64,000 nt of DNA, taken from Lachnospiraceae bacterium. GTDB lineage: Bacteria > Bacillota > Clostridia > Lachnospirales > Lachnospiraceae. The stretch lies in the NCBI GenBank assembly GCA_015057035.1, contig SVFC01000008.1, positions 1 to 64,000 of the forward strand, given 5' to 3'. Positions 34,780 to 42,969 of this stretch are shown here, piece by piece. Position numbers and translations under genes: made by a program. How positions within the stretch are numbered: position 1 is the first letter of the stretch; every line of letters begins with the position of its first letter. The notes beneath the pieces were generated by a model. It did not search any database. It was not told the DNA's origin and saw only the letters and a program-made list of their open reading frames with translations.

Positions 34780-35063
34780 GGCTCGCCCTCTATTTCTAGA
34801 AGACGAGCCATAATAAACCCGTGTTACCACTTCTCTTCACTGATGCCTTGCGACAACAGCCTCATCAGATGCCGCATTCTATCAAACCAGACTGCGATAT
34901 CCTCCCGCTATAACAGGCGGTCCCGTCGGCTGCTATCACAAGGTTCACAACCGCCACTCCAAAGCCATCTTCCATGTAGCTTCCTTCACTTCCTCGCACC
35001 ACACCGAACAGTTCGGGGGAAGTCTCTCTGTAAAAATCCATTACATGTACTCTCTTTTTCAAT
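34780..35063 (-). promoter_or_regulatory. T-box riboswitch (methionine) upstream of metG
   Basis: Read on the minus strand this leader has an AGUA motif near the start (35053 region), a long stem I, the specifier candidate TAC-ATG-GA (ATG at 34973-34975), the T-box AAGTGGTAACACGGG (34818-34832) whose UGGU would pair with an ACCA tRNA end, and a terminator GGCTCG...CGAGCC (34780-34809) followed by TTTTT. Uncharged tRNA-Met would stabilise the antiterminator and switch the operon on. The specifier codon is the weaker part of the call; class and position are solid. Confidence 0.85.
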
Positions 35064-35090
35064 GTGTTTGTTTATTAATCTACGGTATTT

Positions 35091-35119
35091 AATTTATCAC
35101 GCAATCAAGCTTTCGTCAA
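35091..35119 (-). promoter_or_regulatory. Promoter of the metG T-box operon
   Basis: On the minus strand TTGACG (35114-35119) and TAAATT (35091-35096) are 17 bases apart. The -35 touches the stop codon of the preceding small gene. Confidence 0.55.
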
Positions 35120-35391
35120 GATTTTAAAGCATTTAACTCTTCATTTAAGCGTTCCAGTTCTGCTTTTGCCTCTATAATAGATGGAAAATACACCTTTTCT
35201 TCCACATCTTCGTCTTTATGGGCCTCATAAAAGGCTTTGCCAAGAAGCGCATACTGTTTTTGCAGAAAATCTTCTTTGGTATGAATGTCGTATTTTAACT
35301 GCGCCAGTTTTGTTGTATCTTTTGCAAATTCCTCTACGTCTTTTCCTACGCTGATAAGATTGTCTTTAAATTTGTCAAAATCGAATGCCAT
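35116..35391 (-). CDS. Small helical protein of unknown function
   Basis: A 91-residue, strongly charged, all-helical protein (FDKFKDNLISVGKDVEEFAKD, AQLKYDIHTKEDFLQKQYALL, AKAELERLNEELNAL), predicted coiled coil, without signal peptide or membrane helix. I do not recognise a specific family beyond resemblance to small zinc-free stress or septum-associated helical proteins. It follows the Na/Ca exchanger gene by 15 bases and so falls under the yybP-ykoY leader as second gene; the metG promoter starts at its end. Confidence 0.55.
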   Translation of the reverse strand: MAFDFDKFKDNLISVGKDVEEFAKDTTKLAQLKYDIHTKEDFLQKQYALLGKAFYEAHKDEDVEEKVYFPSIIEAKAELERLNEELNALKS

Positions 35392-35406
35392 AATCTATAC
35401 CTCTTC

Positions 35407-36414
35407 TTATACTGTTGGCATATCTCTCATTACAACATATACCATATATGCCACATATGCGAGCACCATAAGGATACCCATTGGACGCTTTAACTGTTTT
35501 GTCTTGCCTGCTACTACCCAGCAGATAAGTGTTGCTACTACCACTGCAAGAATGTCAATTGCATTGTTCATAATAAATCCAATTGGGCTAATAGAGGATG
35601 CAATACCAAGTACTAACAAGATGTTAAATACGTTAGAACCAATTGCGTTACCAAGTGCCATATCAACTTCACCCTTACGAGCTGCTACGATAGAAGTAAC
35701 AAGTTCTGGAAGGGATGTACCAACTGCTACAATGGTAAGTCCAACTAATGTTTCTGACATACCAAACTTCATAGCAAGTGTACTAGCAGAGTCAACGACC
35801 CAGTCACCACCAATTGCGATAGCTGCTGCACCACCAACGATAGAGATGATACTCATCAGCACAGACTGTGTAACTAATTCTTCTTCGTCCGAACCCGGCT
35901 GAATGCCTTCATTGTTTCTTGCTCTTAAAGCAGAACGAATCATAAGGAATAAGAAACCAGCAAAAAATGCTAATAAAATAATACCATCAATACGTCCAAG
36001 TACCATTCCATCACCTACTCCAACCATTCCAAGAACCACTAAAAGAACAGCAGCAAGAATAGAATATGGGATATCTCTGCGGATAGTATCTTTATCTACA
36101 TCTACAGTCTGAAAGATTGCACATAAACCTACTACAACCAATAAGTTGAAAAGGTTTGAACCCGATACATTACTAATTGCAAGAGAATTGCTTCCTGCCA
36201 AGGATGCAGAAATAGAAACCGCAGTTTCCGGAAGTGATGTTCCCATTGCAACAATTGTAAGACCGATAATAAGAGATGGAACTCTAAGTCTCTTTGCAAC
36301 GTTAGATGCACCTTCAACGAAGAAATCTGCACCCTTAATTAAACCCACAAAACCGATTACCAAAAGGATAATCGCTCCAGGGATCGTCTGTAAAAACTGT
36401 GTTAAAGCTTCCAT
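35407..36414 (-). CDS. Calcium/sodium antiporter-family membrane protein (YrbG/CaxA type)
   Basis: A 335-residue antiporter of the Ca2+/cation family with about ten helices. The two inverted alpha repeats carry the conserved Glu-containing motifs: VAMGTSLPETAVSISASLAGSN and VAVGTSLPELVTSIVAARKG, each followed by a GS(N)NLFNL or GSNVFNIL asparagine motif. It moves cations (Ca2+, or Mn2+) out of the cytoplasm. Because a yybP-ykoY-type Mn2+ leader stands directly upstream, manganese export is a real alternative to calcium. The small helical gene after it is probably co-transcribed. Confidence 0.88.
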   Translation of the reverse strand: MEALTQFLQTIPGAIILLVIGFVGLIKGADFFVEGASNVAKRLRVPSLIIGLTIVAMGTSLPETAVSISASLAGSNSLAISNVSGSNLFNLLVVVGLCAIFQTVDVDKDTIRRDIPYSILAAVLLVVLGMVGVGDGMVLGRIDGIILLAFFAGFLFLMIRSALRARNNEGIQPGSDEEELVTQSVLMSIISIVGGAAAIAIGGDWVVDSASTLAMKFGMSETLVGLTIVAVGTSLPELVTSIVAARKGEVDMALGNAIGSNVFNILLVLGIASSISPIGFIMNNAIDILAVVVATLICWVVAGKTKQLKRPMGILMVLAYVAYMVYVVMRDMPTV

Positions 36415-36474
36415 AAAAATACTCTCCTTTTCTTTTACATTTTATTCTTTAACTTACATTTTAAATAAGTAGGT

Positions 36475-36620
36475 ACTAAAAAAACCCATATATGCCCACT
36501 TAAATCATAAGCATACATGAGTCTCATTCTTTAAGATTTGCCAGGTCTAACGACCGAGTCTGTTGACAAATCACACTTATCGTGCAAACTACTCCCCCAC
36601 GTGGATTTTCCGTACCTTTA
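36475..36620 (-). promoter_or_regulatory. yybP-ykoY-type (Mn2+) riboswitch with terminator
   Basis: On the minus strand the leader reads GGGGGAGTAG (near 36590-36599), GTCAACAGAC, a CCTGGC element and GAGACTCATG, matching the yybP-ykoY aptamer pattern (GGGGAGUAG ... GUCAACA). It is followed by a 12-bp stem ACTCATGTATGC with GCATATATGGGT and a run of seven T (36477-36525). Mn2+ binding is known to prevent termination in this class, turning on the exporter gene downstream. A promoter TTGACG-18-TACATT lies at 36632-36661. Confidence 0.8.
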
Positions 36621-36631
36621 CTTCTTATTAT

Positions 36632-36661
36632 AATGTAACAAAGAATTGCGTTATTCGTCAA
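36632..36661 (-). promoter_or_regulatory. Promoter of the exporter riboswitch leader
   Basis: On the minus strand TTGACG (36656-36661) and TACATT (36632-36637) are 18 bases apart; an overlapping TATAAT (about 36627-36632) could serve instead. The rest of 36415-36809 holds the leader to its left and the deoD promoter to its right. Confidence 0.4.
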
Positions 36662-36721
36662 CCCCAATTTGTATTTCTGTGGAAAAGCATCAAATTATTT
36701 ACAAAATTGGACGTTTGGGAC

Positions 36722-36750
36722 TTTTCAATATGGTAATTCTGGCATAAAAT
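36722..36750 (+). promoter_or_regulatory. Candidate promoter of deoD
   Basis: TTTTCA (36722-36727) and TAAAAT (36745-36750) are 17 bases apart. A small inverted repeat GGACA..TGTCC (36763-36781) lies between it and the gene, possibly an operator. Confidence 0.4.
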
Positions 36751-36809
36751 ATAGATAAATATGGACATCCCTAAAGTGTCCTTAATGAATAAGAGAAGGA
36801 GATTACATT

Positions 36810-37520
36810 ATGAGTATGATTAAAACACCACACATTAATGCAGAAGAAGGCGCATTCGCTAAGACCGTCTTAATGCCAGGCGATCCACTCCGTGCAAAAT
36901 ATATCGCTGAAACCTATTTAGAAAATCCTAGACTTGTTACCTCTGTTCGTAACATGTTTGGTTATACAGGAACATATAAGGGAAGAGAAATCTCGGTTAT
37001 GGGTTCAGGTATGGGTATGCCATCCATCGGAATCTATTCTTATGAATTATTTAGCTTCTTTGGCGTTGAAAACATTATTCGTATCGGTTCTGCCGGAGCT
37101 TACTCAGACAAGCTGAAAGTTAGAGATATCGTGATTGGTATGGGCGCTTGTACTAACTCAAATTATGCTCACCAGTATAATTTAAAGGGAACTTTTGCTC
37201 CAATCGCTGACTACGAATTAATGCAGAAAGCCATCGATATTGCAAAAGAACAGGGCACTCCTGTAGTCGTAGGTAACGTACTTTCTTCTGACCCATTCTA
37301 TGATGCAGACCCAACAGCACGCGATCGTTGGAAAGAAATGGGCGTTCTGTGTGTAGAAATGGAAGCGGCAGCTCTCTATATGAACGCTGCTAAGCTTAAC
37401 AAGAAAGCTCTTTGCATCTGCACAATTTCTGACCACTTATATACTGGCGAAGAATTATCCGCTGAAGAACGTCAGGTTACATTCAACAAGATGATGGAAA
37501 TCGCATTGGAGTTAGCATAA
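36810..37520 (+). CDS. deoD: Purine nucleoside phosphorylase DeoD
   Basis: A 236-residue hexameric-type PNP, the usual length. It splits purine (deoxy)nucleosides with phosphate into base and sugar phosphate. Landmarks are TPHINAEEGAFAKTVLMPGDPLRAKYIAE at the start, the phosphate-binding R in RNMFGYTGTYKG, GSGMGMPSIGIYSYEL, VLCVEMEAAALY with the nucleoside-contacting Glu residues, and TISDHLYTGE with the catalytic Asp. It stands alone before the tyrS leader. AGGAGAT precedes the ATG. Confidence 0.95.
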   Translation: MSMIKTPHINAEEGAFAKTVLMPGDPLRAKYIAETYLENPRLVTSVRNMFGYTGTYKGREISVMGSGMGMPSIGIYSYELFSFFGVENIIRIGSAGAYSDKLKVRDIVIGMGACTNSNYAHQYNLKGTFAPIADYELMQKAIDIAKEQGTPVVVGNVLSSDPFYDADPTARDRWKEMGVLCVEMEAAALYMNAAKLNKKALCICTISDHLYTGEELSAEERQVTFNKMMEIALELA

Positions 37521-37527
37521 AAACAAG

Positions 37528-37557
37528 TTGACAACTAACCTCGCTAGTGTCTATAAT
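37528..37557 (+). promoter_or_regulatory. Promoter of the tyrS T-box leader
   Basis: TTGACA (37528-37533) and TATAAT (37552-37557), both perfect consensus, are 18 bases apart. Transcription would begin near 37564. Confidence 0.8.
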
Positions 37558-37563
37558 ACACGT

Positions 37564-37850
37564 AATTGAAGTATTCAAAAGGCTGTGACGGGAACAAGTA
37601 CACTTTTGCAGAACACACAGAAAGTAGCCGGTTGATGAGAGGCGCGTGGGAAACAAATCTGGAATACATCCTTGAGCTTTGCACCGAATTCCTATTTATT
37701 CTGGATAGTAGGCTGCAACGTAGTAGCGCACGTTACAAGCGCCGGAGTGTTGTCGGACACTTACAGAGGTAGACAATGTGAATTGTCTACGAAAAAAGGT
37801 GGTATCACGAGCTTATGCCTCGTCCTTTTATAAGGGCGAGGCTTTTTTGT
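37564..37850 (+). promoter_or_regulatory. T-box riboswitch (tyrosine) upstream of tyrS
   Basis: The leader contains the classic specifier loop GGAATACATC with Tyr codon TAC at 37665-37667, the T-box AAGGTGGTATCACGAG (37796-37811) whose UGGU matches the ACCA end of tRNA-Tyr, and a terminator GCCTCGTCC...GGGCGAGGC (37817-37842) followed by TTTTTT. Uncharged tRNA-Tyr should promote read-through into tyrS. The stretch 37851-37911 holds only the ribosome-binding region. Confidence 0.92.
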
Positions 37851-37911
37851 GCGAATAAGCAGAGAAGTATCGCTCAATCTCAACTTTTTAATCAACAGGG
37901 AGGAATAAAAA

Positions 37912-39138
37912 ATGACATTATACGACGAACTCGTTGCCCGTGGCCTTATCGCCCAGGTAACAAACGAAGAAGAAATCAAAAACTTAATCAATAACGGCAA
38001 AGCCACATTCTACATTGGCTTTGACCCAACAGCAGACAGCCTTCACGTAGGACACTTCATGGCTCTTTGCCTTATGAAACGTCTTCAGATGGCAGGAAAC
38101 AAACCAATCGCTCTTATCGGTGGCGGAACAGCCATGATCGGAGACCCTTCTGGACGTACCGACATGCGTCAGATGATGACAGAAGAAACTATCGCACACA
38201 ACGTTGAATGCTTCAAGAAACAGATGAGTCGCTTCATCGACTTCTCAGAAGGCAAGGCTCTTCTTGTAAACAACGCAGACTGGTTGATGGACTTAAACTA
38301 CATCGACGTACTTCGTGAAGTTGGCCCACACTTCTCTGTAAACCGTATGCTTACTGCAGAATGCTACAAACAGCGTATGGAAAAAGGTTTAAGCTTCTTA
38401 GAATTTAACTACATGATTATGCAGTCATACGACTTCTACAAATTATTCCAGGATTACGATTGTAACCTTGAATTCGGTGGCGACGACCAGTGGAGCAACA
38501 TGCTCGGTGGTACAGAGCTTATCCGTCGTAAATTAGGAAAAGACGCACACGCTATGACTATTACACTTCTTCTTAACTCAGAAGGCAAGAAAATGGGTAA
38601 AACCCAGTCTGGTGCAGTATGGCTTGATGCTGAAAAAACATCTCCATTCGACTTCTTCCAGTACTGGAGAAACGTTGGCGATGCTGACGTATTAAAATGC
38701 ATCCGTATGCTTACTTTCCTTCCAATGGAAGAAATCGAAGCAATGGATTCCTGGGAAGGCGCACAACTCAACCAGGCAAAAGAAATTCTCGCATACGAAT
38801 TGACTAAGCTAGTTCACGGCGATGAAGAAGCCGACAAAGCAAGAGAAGCTTCCCATGCATTATTTGCAGGTGGTGGTTCCCTTGCAAACATGCCAACTGT
38901 AGAACTTACAGCAGACGATTTTGCTAACGGCAATATGGATATTATGGCAGTTTTAGTAAAAGCAAACCTTTGCGAAAGCCGTTCTGACGCACGTCGCGCC
39001 GTACAGCAGGGTGGTGTAACCGTTGCTGATGAAAAAGTAACTGATATCACAACTTCTTACGATGCTAGCGCATTCGAAGGCGAAGGCTTAATCGTAAAAC
39101 GTGGTAAGAAGAAATTTGCTAAGTTAATTATGGCTTAA
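37912..39138 (+). CDS. tyrS: Tyrosyl-tRNA synthetase
   Basis: A 408-residue class I synthetase of the TyrRS1 type. The HIGH-type motif is HVGHF (near 46-49), the tyrosine-binding segment is YMIMQSYDFYKLFQDYDCNLEFGGDDQWSN, the KMSKS-type motif is KMGKT (near 226), and a C-terminal S4 RNA-binding domain covers about 345-408 (CESRSDARRAVQQGGVTVADEKV). GGGAGG precedes the ATG. It is regulated by the Tyr T-box leader and closed by its own terminator. Confidence 0.96.
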   Translation: MTLYDELVARGLIAQVTNEEEIKNLINNGKATFYIGFDPTADSLHVGHFMALCLMKRLQMAGNKPIALIGGGTAMIGDPSGRTDMRQMMTEETIAHNVECFKKQMSRFIDFSEGKALLVNNADWLMDLNYIDVLREVGPHFSVNRMLTAECYKQRMEKGLSFLEFNYMIMQSYDFYKLFQDYDCNLEFGGDDQWSNMLGGTELIRRKLGKDAHAMTITLLLNSEGKKMGKTQSGAVWLDAEKTSPFDFFQYWRNVGDADVLKCIRMLTFLPMEEIEAMDSWEGAQLNQAKEILAYELTKLVHGDEEADKAREASHALFAGGGSLANMPTVELTADDFANGNMDIMAVLVKANLCESRSDARRAVQQGGVTVADEKVTDITTSYDASAFEGEGLIVKRGKKKFAKLIMA

Positions 39139-39155
39139 ATCTCTTTCAAAACAAC

Positions 39156-39191
39156 AAAACGCTTGTGGAATCACTTCCACAAGCGTTTTGT
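39156..39191. terminator. Bidirectional terminator between tyrS and the galactanase gene
   Basis: AAAACGCTTGTGGAA pairs with TTCCACAAGCGTTTT around TCAC, a perfect 15-bp stem flanked by A-rich and T-rich sides. Confidence 0.88.
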
Positions 39192-39220
39192 ATATTTCTA
39201 TAATACCCTTTTACACTCCA

Positions 39221-41254
39221 TCAGTCCGCTACGCGAATCAACTCCACACAATCTATGGTACCCCAGGCACCAGCCGCTGCCTTAATCTCAATTCCCACTT
39301 TCATCGTTCCGCTATTGCACAAGATGTTCGTGATGGAAGGCTCCTGCCAGTTCATCCATCCAGCCAACGTAAATGTTTGCTCATAACGCACACCATCACT
39401 AATCACATAAATCAAAAGTGTGGCATCATCGCCTGCTGCATCTCCTTGTACCGACAAAGAGAATGCGTACTTTCCTTTTTCTAAAGAAGTGACCGGCTGT
39501 TCCGCCGAGAACTCAACCGGCTGATCGCTCCAAAAATGAAGGCTCTTCGTACCCTCTTTTGCATCCGCCTGTTTCTCCTGATAATCCGTAGTTCCTGCAA
39601 CCAGTTCCGTTATTTTCCACATAGAAGTGTCACTCTCTTCAAAGGAAGGATTCTTCACATAATTCTTCGGTTGCTCTTTGGTCCCCACTCGAACAAAATA
39701 GAATGTTTTTAGGGATTCCAGTGGATATCCTTCTGGACTAAACAATGATGTTGGAATACATCCTGTTGCACCATAATATTTACCTGCGTCATTAGGGTCA
39801 TAGCTTCCTGCATAGGAACTTGCCCAACCTGCGCCATAAAGTTCTCGCTTATTATGCTTCTCAGCCTCGCTGTCTCCTGGCACATCAATCCACGCTGGTT
39901 CCCAGTAAAAGACTCCAATAGCATAATCACCCAGCTCTTTCATTGCATTCACGCAAGCTCGAATTTCATCTGCCTGCCCCTGTACGCTTCGCTCATATTC
40001 ACCAGCTGTAGAAGAAGAATATGCCCAGGAAGTTTCTGCAATCATAACTTTTTTTCCGCTGATATTATGTACCGTTTTTAACTGCTCCTTCAGATTCTCC
40101 AGTGTTCCATGATACTCAGGATAATAGGAAGAAGCAAAGACATCATAGTCCACGCCATAGTTTTGTAAACAATTTGCATAATATGAATATCTCTTCTTCT
40201 CAGGGTTTGTGTAATGTACGCCAATTAAGATGCCCTTATTTGTATCTCGTACGGCTTTTGCCGCAGATTTCATCAGTCTGTATATATTGGCTTCCGTCTT
40301 TTCACCGCAAATGCCACCCGTGGTTTCATTACCCACCTGCACCATTCCAATTTGTATTCCAGCATTCTGAATTGCTTTAATGCTTTCTACGGTGTAGTTA
40401 TAGATGGCAGTTTCTTTTTCCTCGAGGCTCATATTTTCCCATGCCTTTGGCGCCTGCTGCTTGGCAGGGTCTGCCCAGAAGTCCGAATAGTGAAAATCCA
40501 CCATCAGTCCCATTCCATACTCTGCTGCACGTTTTCCCAAAGCAATTGCCGTATCTACGGTACAGTTTCCACCACCATATCCTTTTCCCTCAGCATCAAA
40601 AGGATCATTCCATACACGCACTCGAATATAATTCACACCTGCTTGACTGAGCGTTTTAAATATATCCTGTGCCTTACCATCAAACCCATAAAACACTCTG
40701 CCGCTTGCTTCGAGAGAAAGCAGGCTTGAAATATCCACGCCCATCATAAAATCATCTGACAAACCTTCGACTTGGGATATCGTCAGAGACGTAGTTATTT
40801 TCTCCGCTTCTTCTGAACCGTTGTCTTCCGTGCCTGTATCTGTTGGTGGTTGCTCCTGCGAACCATCTTCCTCTGATCCTGTATCCACTGGAGTTTTGTT
40901 TTCCGAGCCATCTTCCTCCGAGCCGGTATCCACTGGAGTTTTACCTTCCGAGCCATCTTCCTCTGATCCTGTATCTACTGAAGAATCGCTGTCAGACTCC
41001 GTTTCTGTTGGTTCGCCTGGTTCTGTTGATTCGCTTGGTTCTGTTGGTTCGCCTGATTCTGTTGGTTCATCTGTTTCTGTCTGTATCTCAGATGTTCCAT
41101 CTTCTACACTACTCCCCTCCTGAGAATTGCTCTCCACACTATCTGTAGTGCTATTATCCTCCGTTATGCTTTCTCCACCAGTTGCTGAGCCACAACCATA
41201 TAAAGAAAATATCATAACAATGATTAATAGAATCGAAATCGCTTTTCTCTTCAC
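39221..41254 (-). CDS. GH53 endo-beta-1,4-galactanase lipoprotein with C-terminal binding-like domain
   Basis: A 677-residue lipoprotein (signal KRKAISILLIIVMIFSLYGC; lipidated Cys 21). A very acidic linker with tandem units of the type PVDTGSEEDGSE occupies about 25-150. The GH53 barrel follows (MGVDISSLLSLEASG, VNYIRVRVWNDPFD, MVDFHYSDFWADPAKQ); the acid/base Glu is in VQVGNET (about 307) and the nucleophile Glu in MIAETSWAY (about 406). The last about 140 residues (NPSFEESDTSMWKI onward) look like a beta-sandwich carbohydrate-binding module. It should cut type I arabinogalactan, the galactan side chains of pectin, at the cell surface. The start is GTG at 41254 after GGGGG; no ATG fits the signal peptide. 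It is divergent from the GH1 gene. Confidence 0.9.
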   Translation of the reverse strand: MKRKAISILLIIVMIFSLYGCGSATGGESITEDNSTTDSVESNSQEGSSVEDGTSEIQTETDEPTESGEPTEPSESTEPGEPTETESDSDSSVDTGSEEDGSEGKTPVDTGSEEDGSENKTPVDTGSEEDGSQEQPPTDTGTEDNGSEEAEKITTSLTISQVEGLSDDFMMGVDISSLLSLEASGRVFYGFDGKAQDIFKTLSQAGVNYIRVRVWNDPFDAEGKGYGGGNCTVDTAIALGKRAAEYGMGLMVDFHYSDFWADPAKQQAPKAWENMSLEEKETAIYNYTVESIKAIQNAGIQIGMVQVGNETTGGICGEKTEANIYRLMKSAAKAVRDTNKGILIGVHYTNPEKKRYSYYANCLQNYGVDYDVFASSYYPEYHGTLENLKEQLKTVHNISGKKVMIAETSWAYSSSTAGEYERSVQGQADEIRACVNAMKELGDYAIGVFYWEPAWIDVPGDSEAEKHNKRELYGAGWASSYAGSYDPNDAGKYYGATGCIPTSLFSPEGYPLESLKTFYFVRVGTKEQPKNYVKNPSFEESDTSMWKITELVAGTTDYQEKQADAKEGTKSLHFWSDQPVEFSAEQPVTSLEKGKYAFSLSVQGDAAGDDATLLIYVISDGVRYEQTFTLAGWMNWQEPSITNILCNSGTMKVGIEIKAAAGAWGTIDCVELIRVAD
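40830..40990. repeat. Short tandem repeats encoding the acidic linker of the galactanase
   Basis: Three near-identical units of about 48 bases encode TGSEED-type segments of the linker, followed by shorter EPTE/GEPTE-type repeats to about 41100. They are in-frame coding repeats, not a CRISPR or regulatory array. Confidence 0.75.
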
Positions 41255-41338
41255 AGTCTCTCGTCCCCCGTAATTTCTATTATTTTGTGTTCCAATAACA
41301 CTCCATCTTTCTCTTATAATAACACACATCTAGACATC

Positions 41339-41367
41339 TTGTGTTATAAAAAAACAAGTTTTATAAT
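41339..41367 (+). promoter_or_regulatory. Promoter of the GH1 gene
   Basis: TTGTGT (41339-41344) and TATAAT (41362-41367) are 17 bases apart, 46 bases before the GH1 start. A minus-strand extended -10 (TGTTATTAT, 41316-41324) in the same gap may serve the divergent galactanase gene. Confidence 0.6.
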
Positions 41368-41412
41368 ATTTCTATCACCTAATATGAAAATGCAATTTGA
41401 GGAGGTTAACAT

Positions 41413-42726
41413 ATGGGATTTGACAAAGAATTTCTCTGGGGCGCTGCCAGCGCTGCACATCAGGTAGAAGGGGCTTATGATGAAGATGGAAAAGGCCTAG
41501 GTATCTGGGATTCCTTGGCAGAAGGACATGTAAAACACGGAGAAAATGGCAATATTGCCTGTGACCACTATCATCGCTACAAAGAAGATGTGTCCATAAT
41601 GAAAGAATTGGGTTTAAAATCCTACCGCTTTTCCGTAAGCTGGCCTCGTGTAATGCCAGAACCAGGCGTAATCAATGAGAAAGGCCTCCTGTTCTATATC
41701 AACCTTGTAGATGAACTTGTAAATGCAGGAATCACTCCAATGTGTACCCTGTTCCACTGGAACCTGCCAATGTGGGCACACGAATGGGGCGGTTGGGAAA
41801 ACGAAAAAACTATTGGCTATTTTGAAGAATATACAAAAGTTGTGGTAGATGCGCTATCCGACAAAGTATCTTACTGGATTACCTTAAATGAGCCACAGTG
41901 CTTTGTAGGATGCGGTTATTGGAACGGCGCACATGCCCCTTTCCAAACACTTCCTATCGAACGAATCAAAACCATCACTCGTGTAGTTATGCTGACCCAT
42001 GGTAAAGCCGCTAAAATTATTCGCGAAAATGCAAAAACTGCACCAAAGATTGGTTTTGCACCTACCTGCGATGCCTGGGTTCCAACAGATATGAGTGAAG
42101 AAGCTATTACAAAAGCCCAAAACTTAAGTTTACGAGATGAGGCCAATCCTTTTACTATGATTTATTGGGCTGACCCAATTGTCCTTGGACAGATTCCAGA
42201 ATCTTTAAAGGATACCCTGTCAGAAGAAGACATCCAGATCATTCATCAGCCATTGGATTTTTATGCGTATAATGTATATAGCTCCAGTAACTATGGCGGT
42301 GAGCCTCTCGTACAAAATCCAGAGGTAACACCAGGTCTTGCCCGTACCACTATGGACTGGGTAATCCAACCAGCGGTTATGTACTGGGCATCCAAATTCT
42401 TATATGAAAGATATCAGCTTCCTATTCTGATTACCGAAAACGGTATGGCAAACAATGACTTTGTGATGTTGGATGGTAAGGTTCACGACCCACAAAGAAC
42501 GGACTATCTGGTTCGTTATCTTATGGAATTGAAACGCGTTATGGAAGATGGTGTTCCTGTCATTGGATATCAGTACTGGTCTATTATGGACAATTTTGAA
42601 TGGGCAGAAGGCTATGATAAACGATTTGGATTAGTTTATGTGGATTACAACACCCAGAAGCGTACCTTAAAAGATACCGCCTATGTATATGCGGACATTA
42701 TTCGTGCCAACGGAGAACATTTATAG
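41413..42726 (+). CDS. GH1 beta-glucosidase/beta-galactosidase
   Basis: A 437-residue retaining glycosidase of family GH1. FLWGAASAAHQVEGAYDEDGKG is the N-terminal signature; the acid/base is E160 in TLNEP and the nucleophile E342 in ITENG; and the aglycone region WSIMDNFEWAEGYDKRFG follows. No phospho-sugar-binding motif (Ser/Lys/Tyr of 6-phospho-beta-glycosidases) is evident, so it probably acts on unphosphorylated beta-glucosides or beta-galactosides. No signal peptide, so it is cytoplasmic and could finish hydrolysis of imported galacto-oligosaccharides made by the divergent galactanase. A strong GAGGAGG site precedes the ATG. Confidence 0.93.
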   Translation: MGFDKEFLWGAASAAHQVEGAYDEDGKGLGIWDSLAEGHVKHGENGNIACDHYHRYKEDVSIMKELGLKSYRFSVSWPRVMPEPGVINEKGLLFYINLVDELVNAGITPMCTLFHWNLPMWAHEWGGWENEKTIGYFEEYTKVVVDALSDKVSYWITLNEPQCFVGCGYWNGAHAPFQTLPIERIKTITRVVMLTHGKAAKIIRENAKTAPKIGFAPTCDAWVPTDMSEEAITKAQNLSLRDEANPFTMIYWADPIVLGQIPESLKDTLSEEDIQIIHQPLDFYAYNVYSSSNYGGEPLVQNPEVTPGLARTTMDWVIQPAVMYWASKFLYERYQLPILITENGMANNDFVMLDGKVHDPQRTDYLVRYLMELKRVMEDGVPVIGYQYWSIMDNFEWAEGYDKRFGLVYVDYNTQKRTLKDTAYVYADIIRANGEHL

Positions 42727-42734
42727 AAAAACAT

Positions 42735-42791
42735 AAAAACACGTGACTCTAAGAAGCGGCTTGTACCGAAGTCTTATTGTCACGTGTTTTT
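42735..42791 (+). terminator. Terminator of the GH1 gene
   Basis: AAAAACACGTGAC (42735-42747) pairs with GTCACGTGTTTTT (42779-42791), a 13-bp stem with a 31-base loop, ending in TTTTT. Confidence 0.7.
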
Positions 42792-42855
42792 CATATCCTC
42801 TACTTTTTAGTTTCTTTGGGATATTTCTTCGATTCTTTCAATTTCTTTTTTATGC

Positions 42856-42965
42856 ATATGGTATCGCAAACCGTGTCTACGCTTTTCACCGCACTCCACC
42901 TTCCCCTTGGTTATTGTATGGATATGGTATCACAAATCGTGTCTTACTTTTTCGCCGCACTCCAC
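42856..42965. repeat. Pair of imperfect direct repeats of about 44 bp
   Basis: The unit ATATGGTATCGCAAACCGTG... (42856-42899) recurs as ATATGGTATCACAAATCGTG... (42922-42965), both ending in GCACTCCAC, with a spacing of 66 bases. They lie in the 243-base gap between the GH1 gene and the putative immunity gene and touch the immunity gene's 3' end. Function unknown. Confidence 0.7.
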
Positions 42966-42969
42966 TATG

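Noticed and set aside
34753-34830. Longer metG start
   Set aside because: This stretch holds the T-box terminator; the ATG at 34752 begins the conserved MetRS N-terminus.
40830-41100. Minisatellite or regulatory repeats
   Set aside because: They are in frame and encode an acidic linker between lipobox and GH53 domain.
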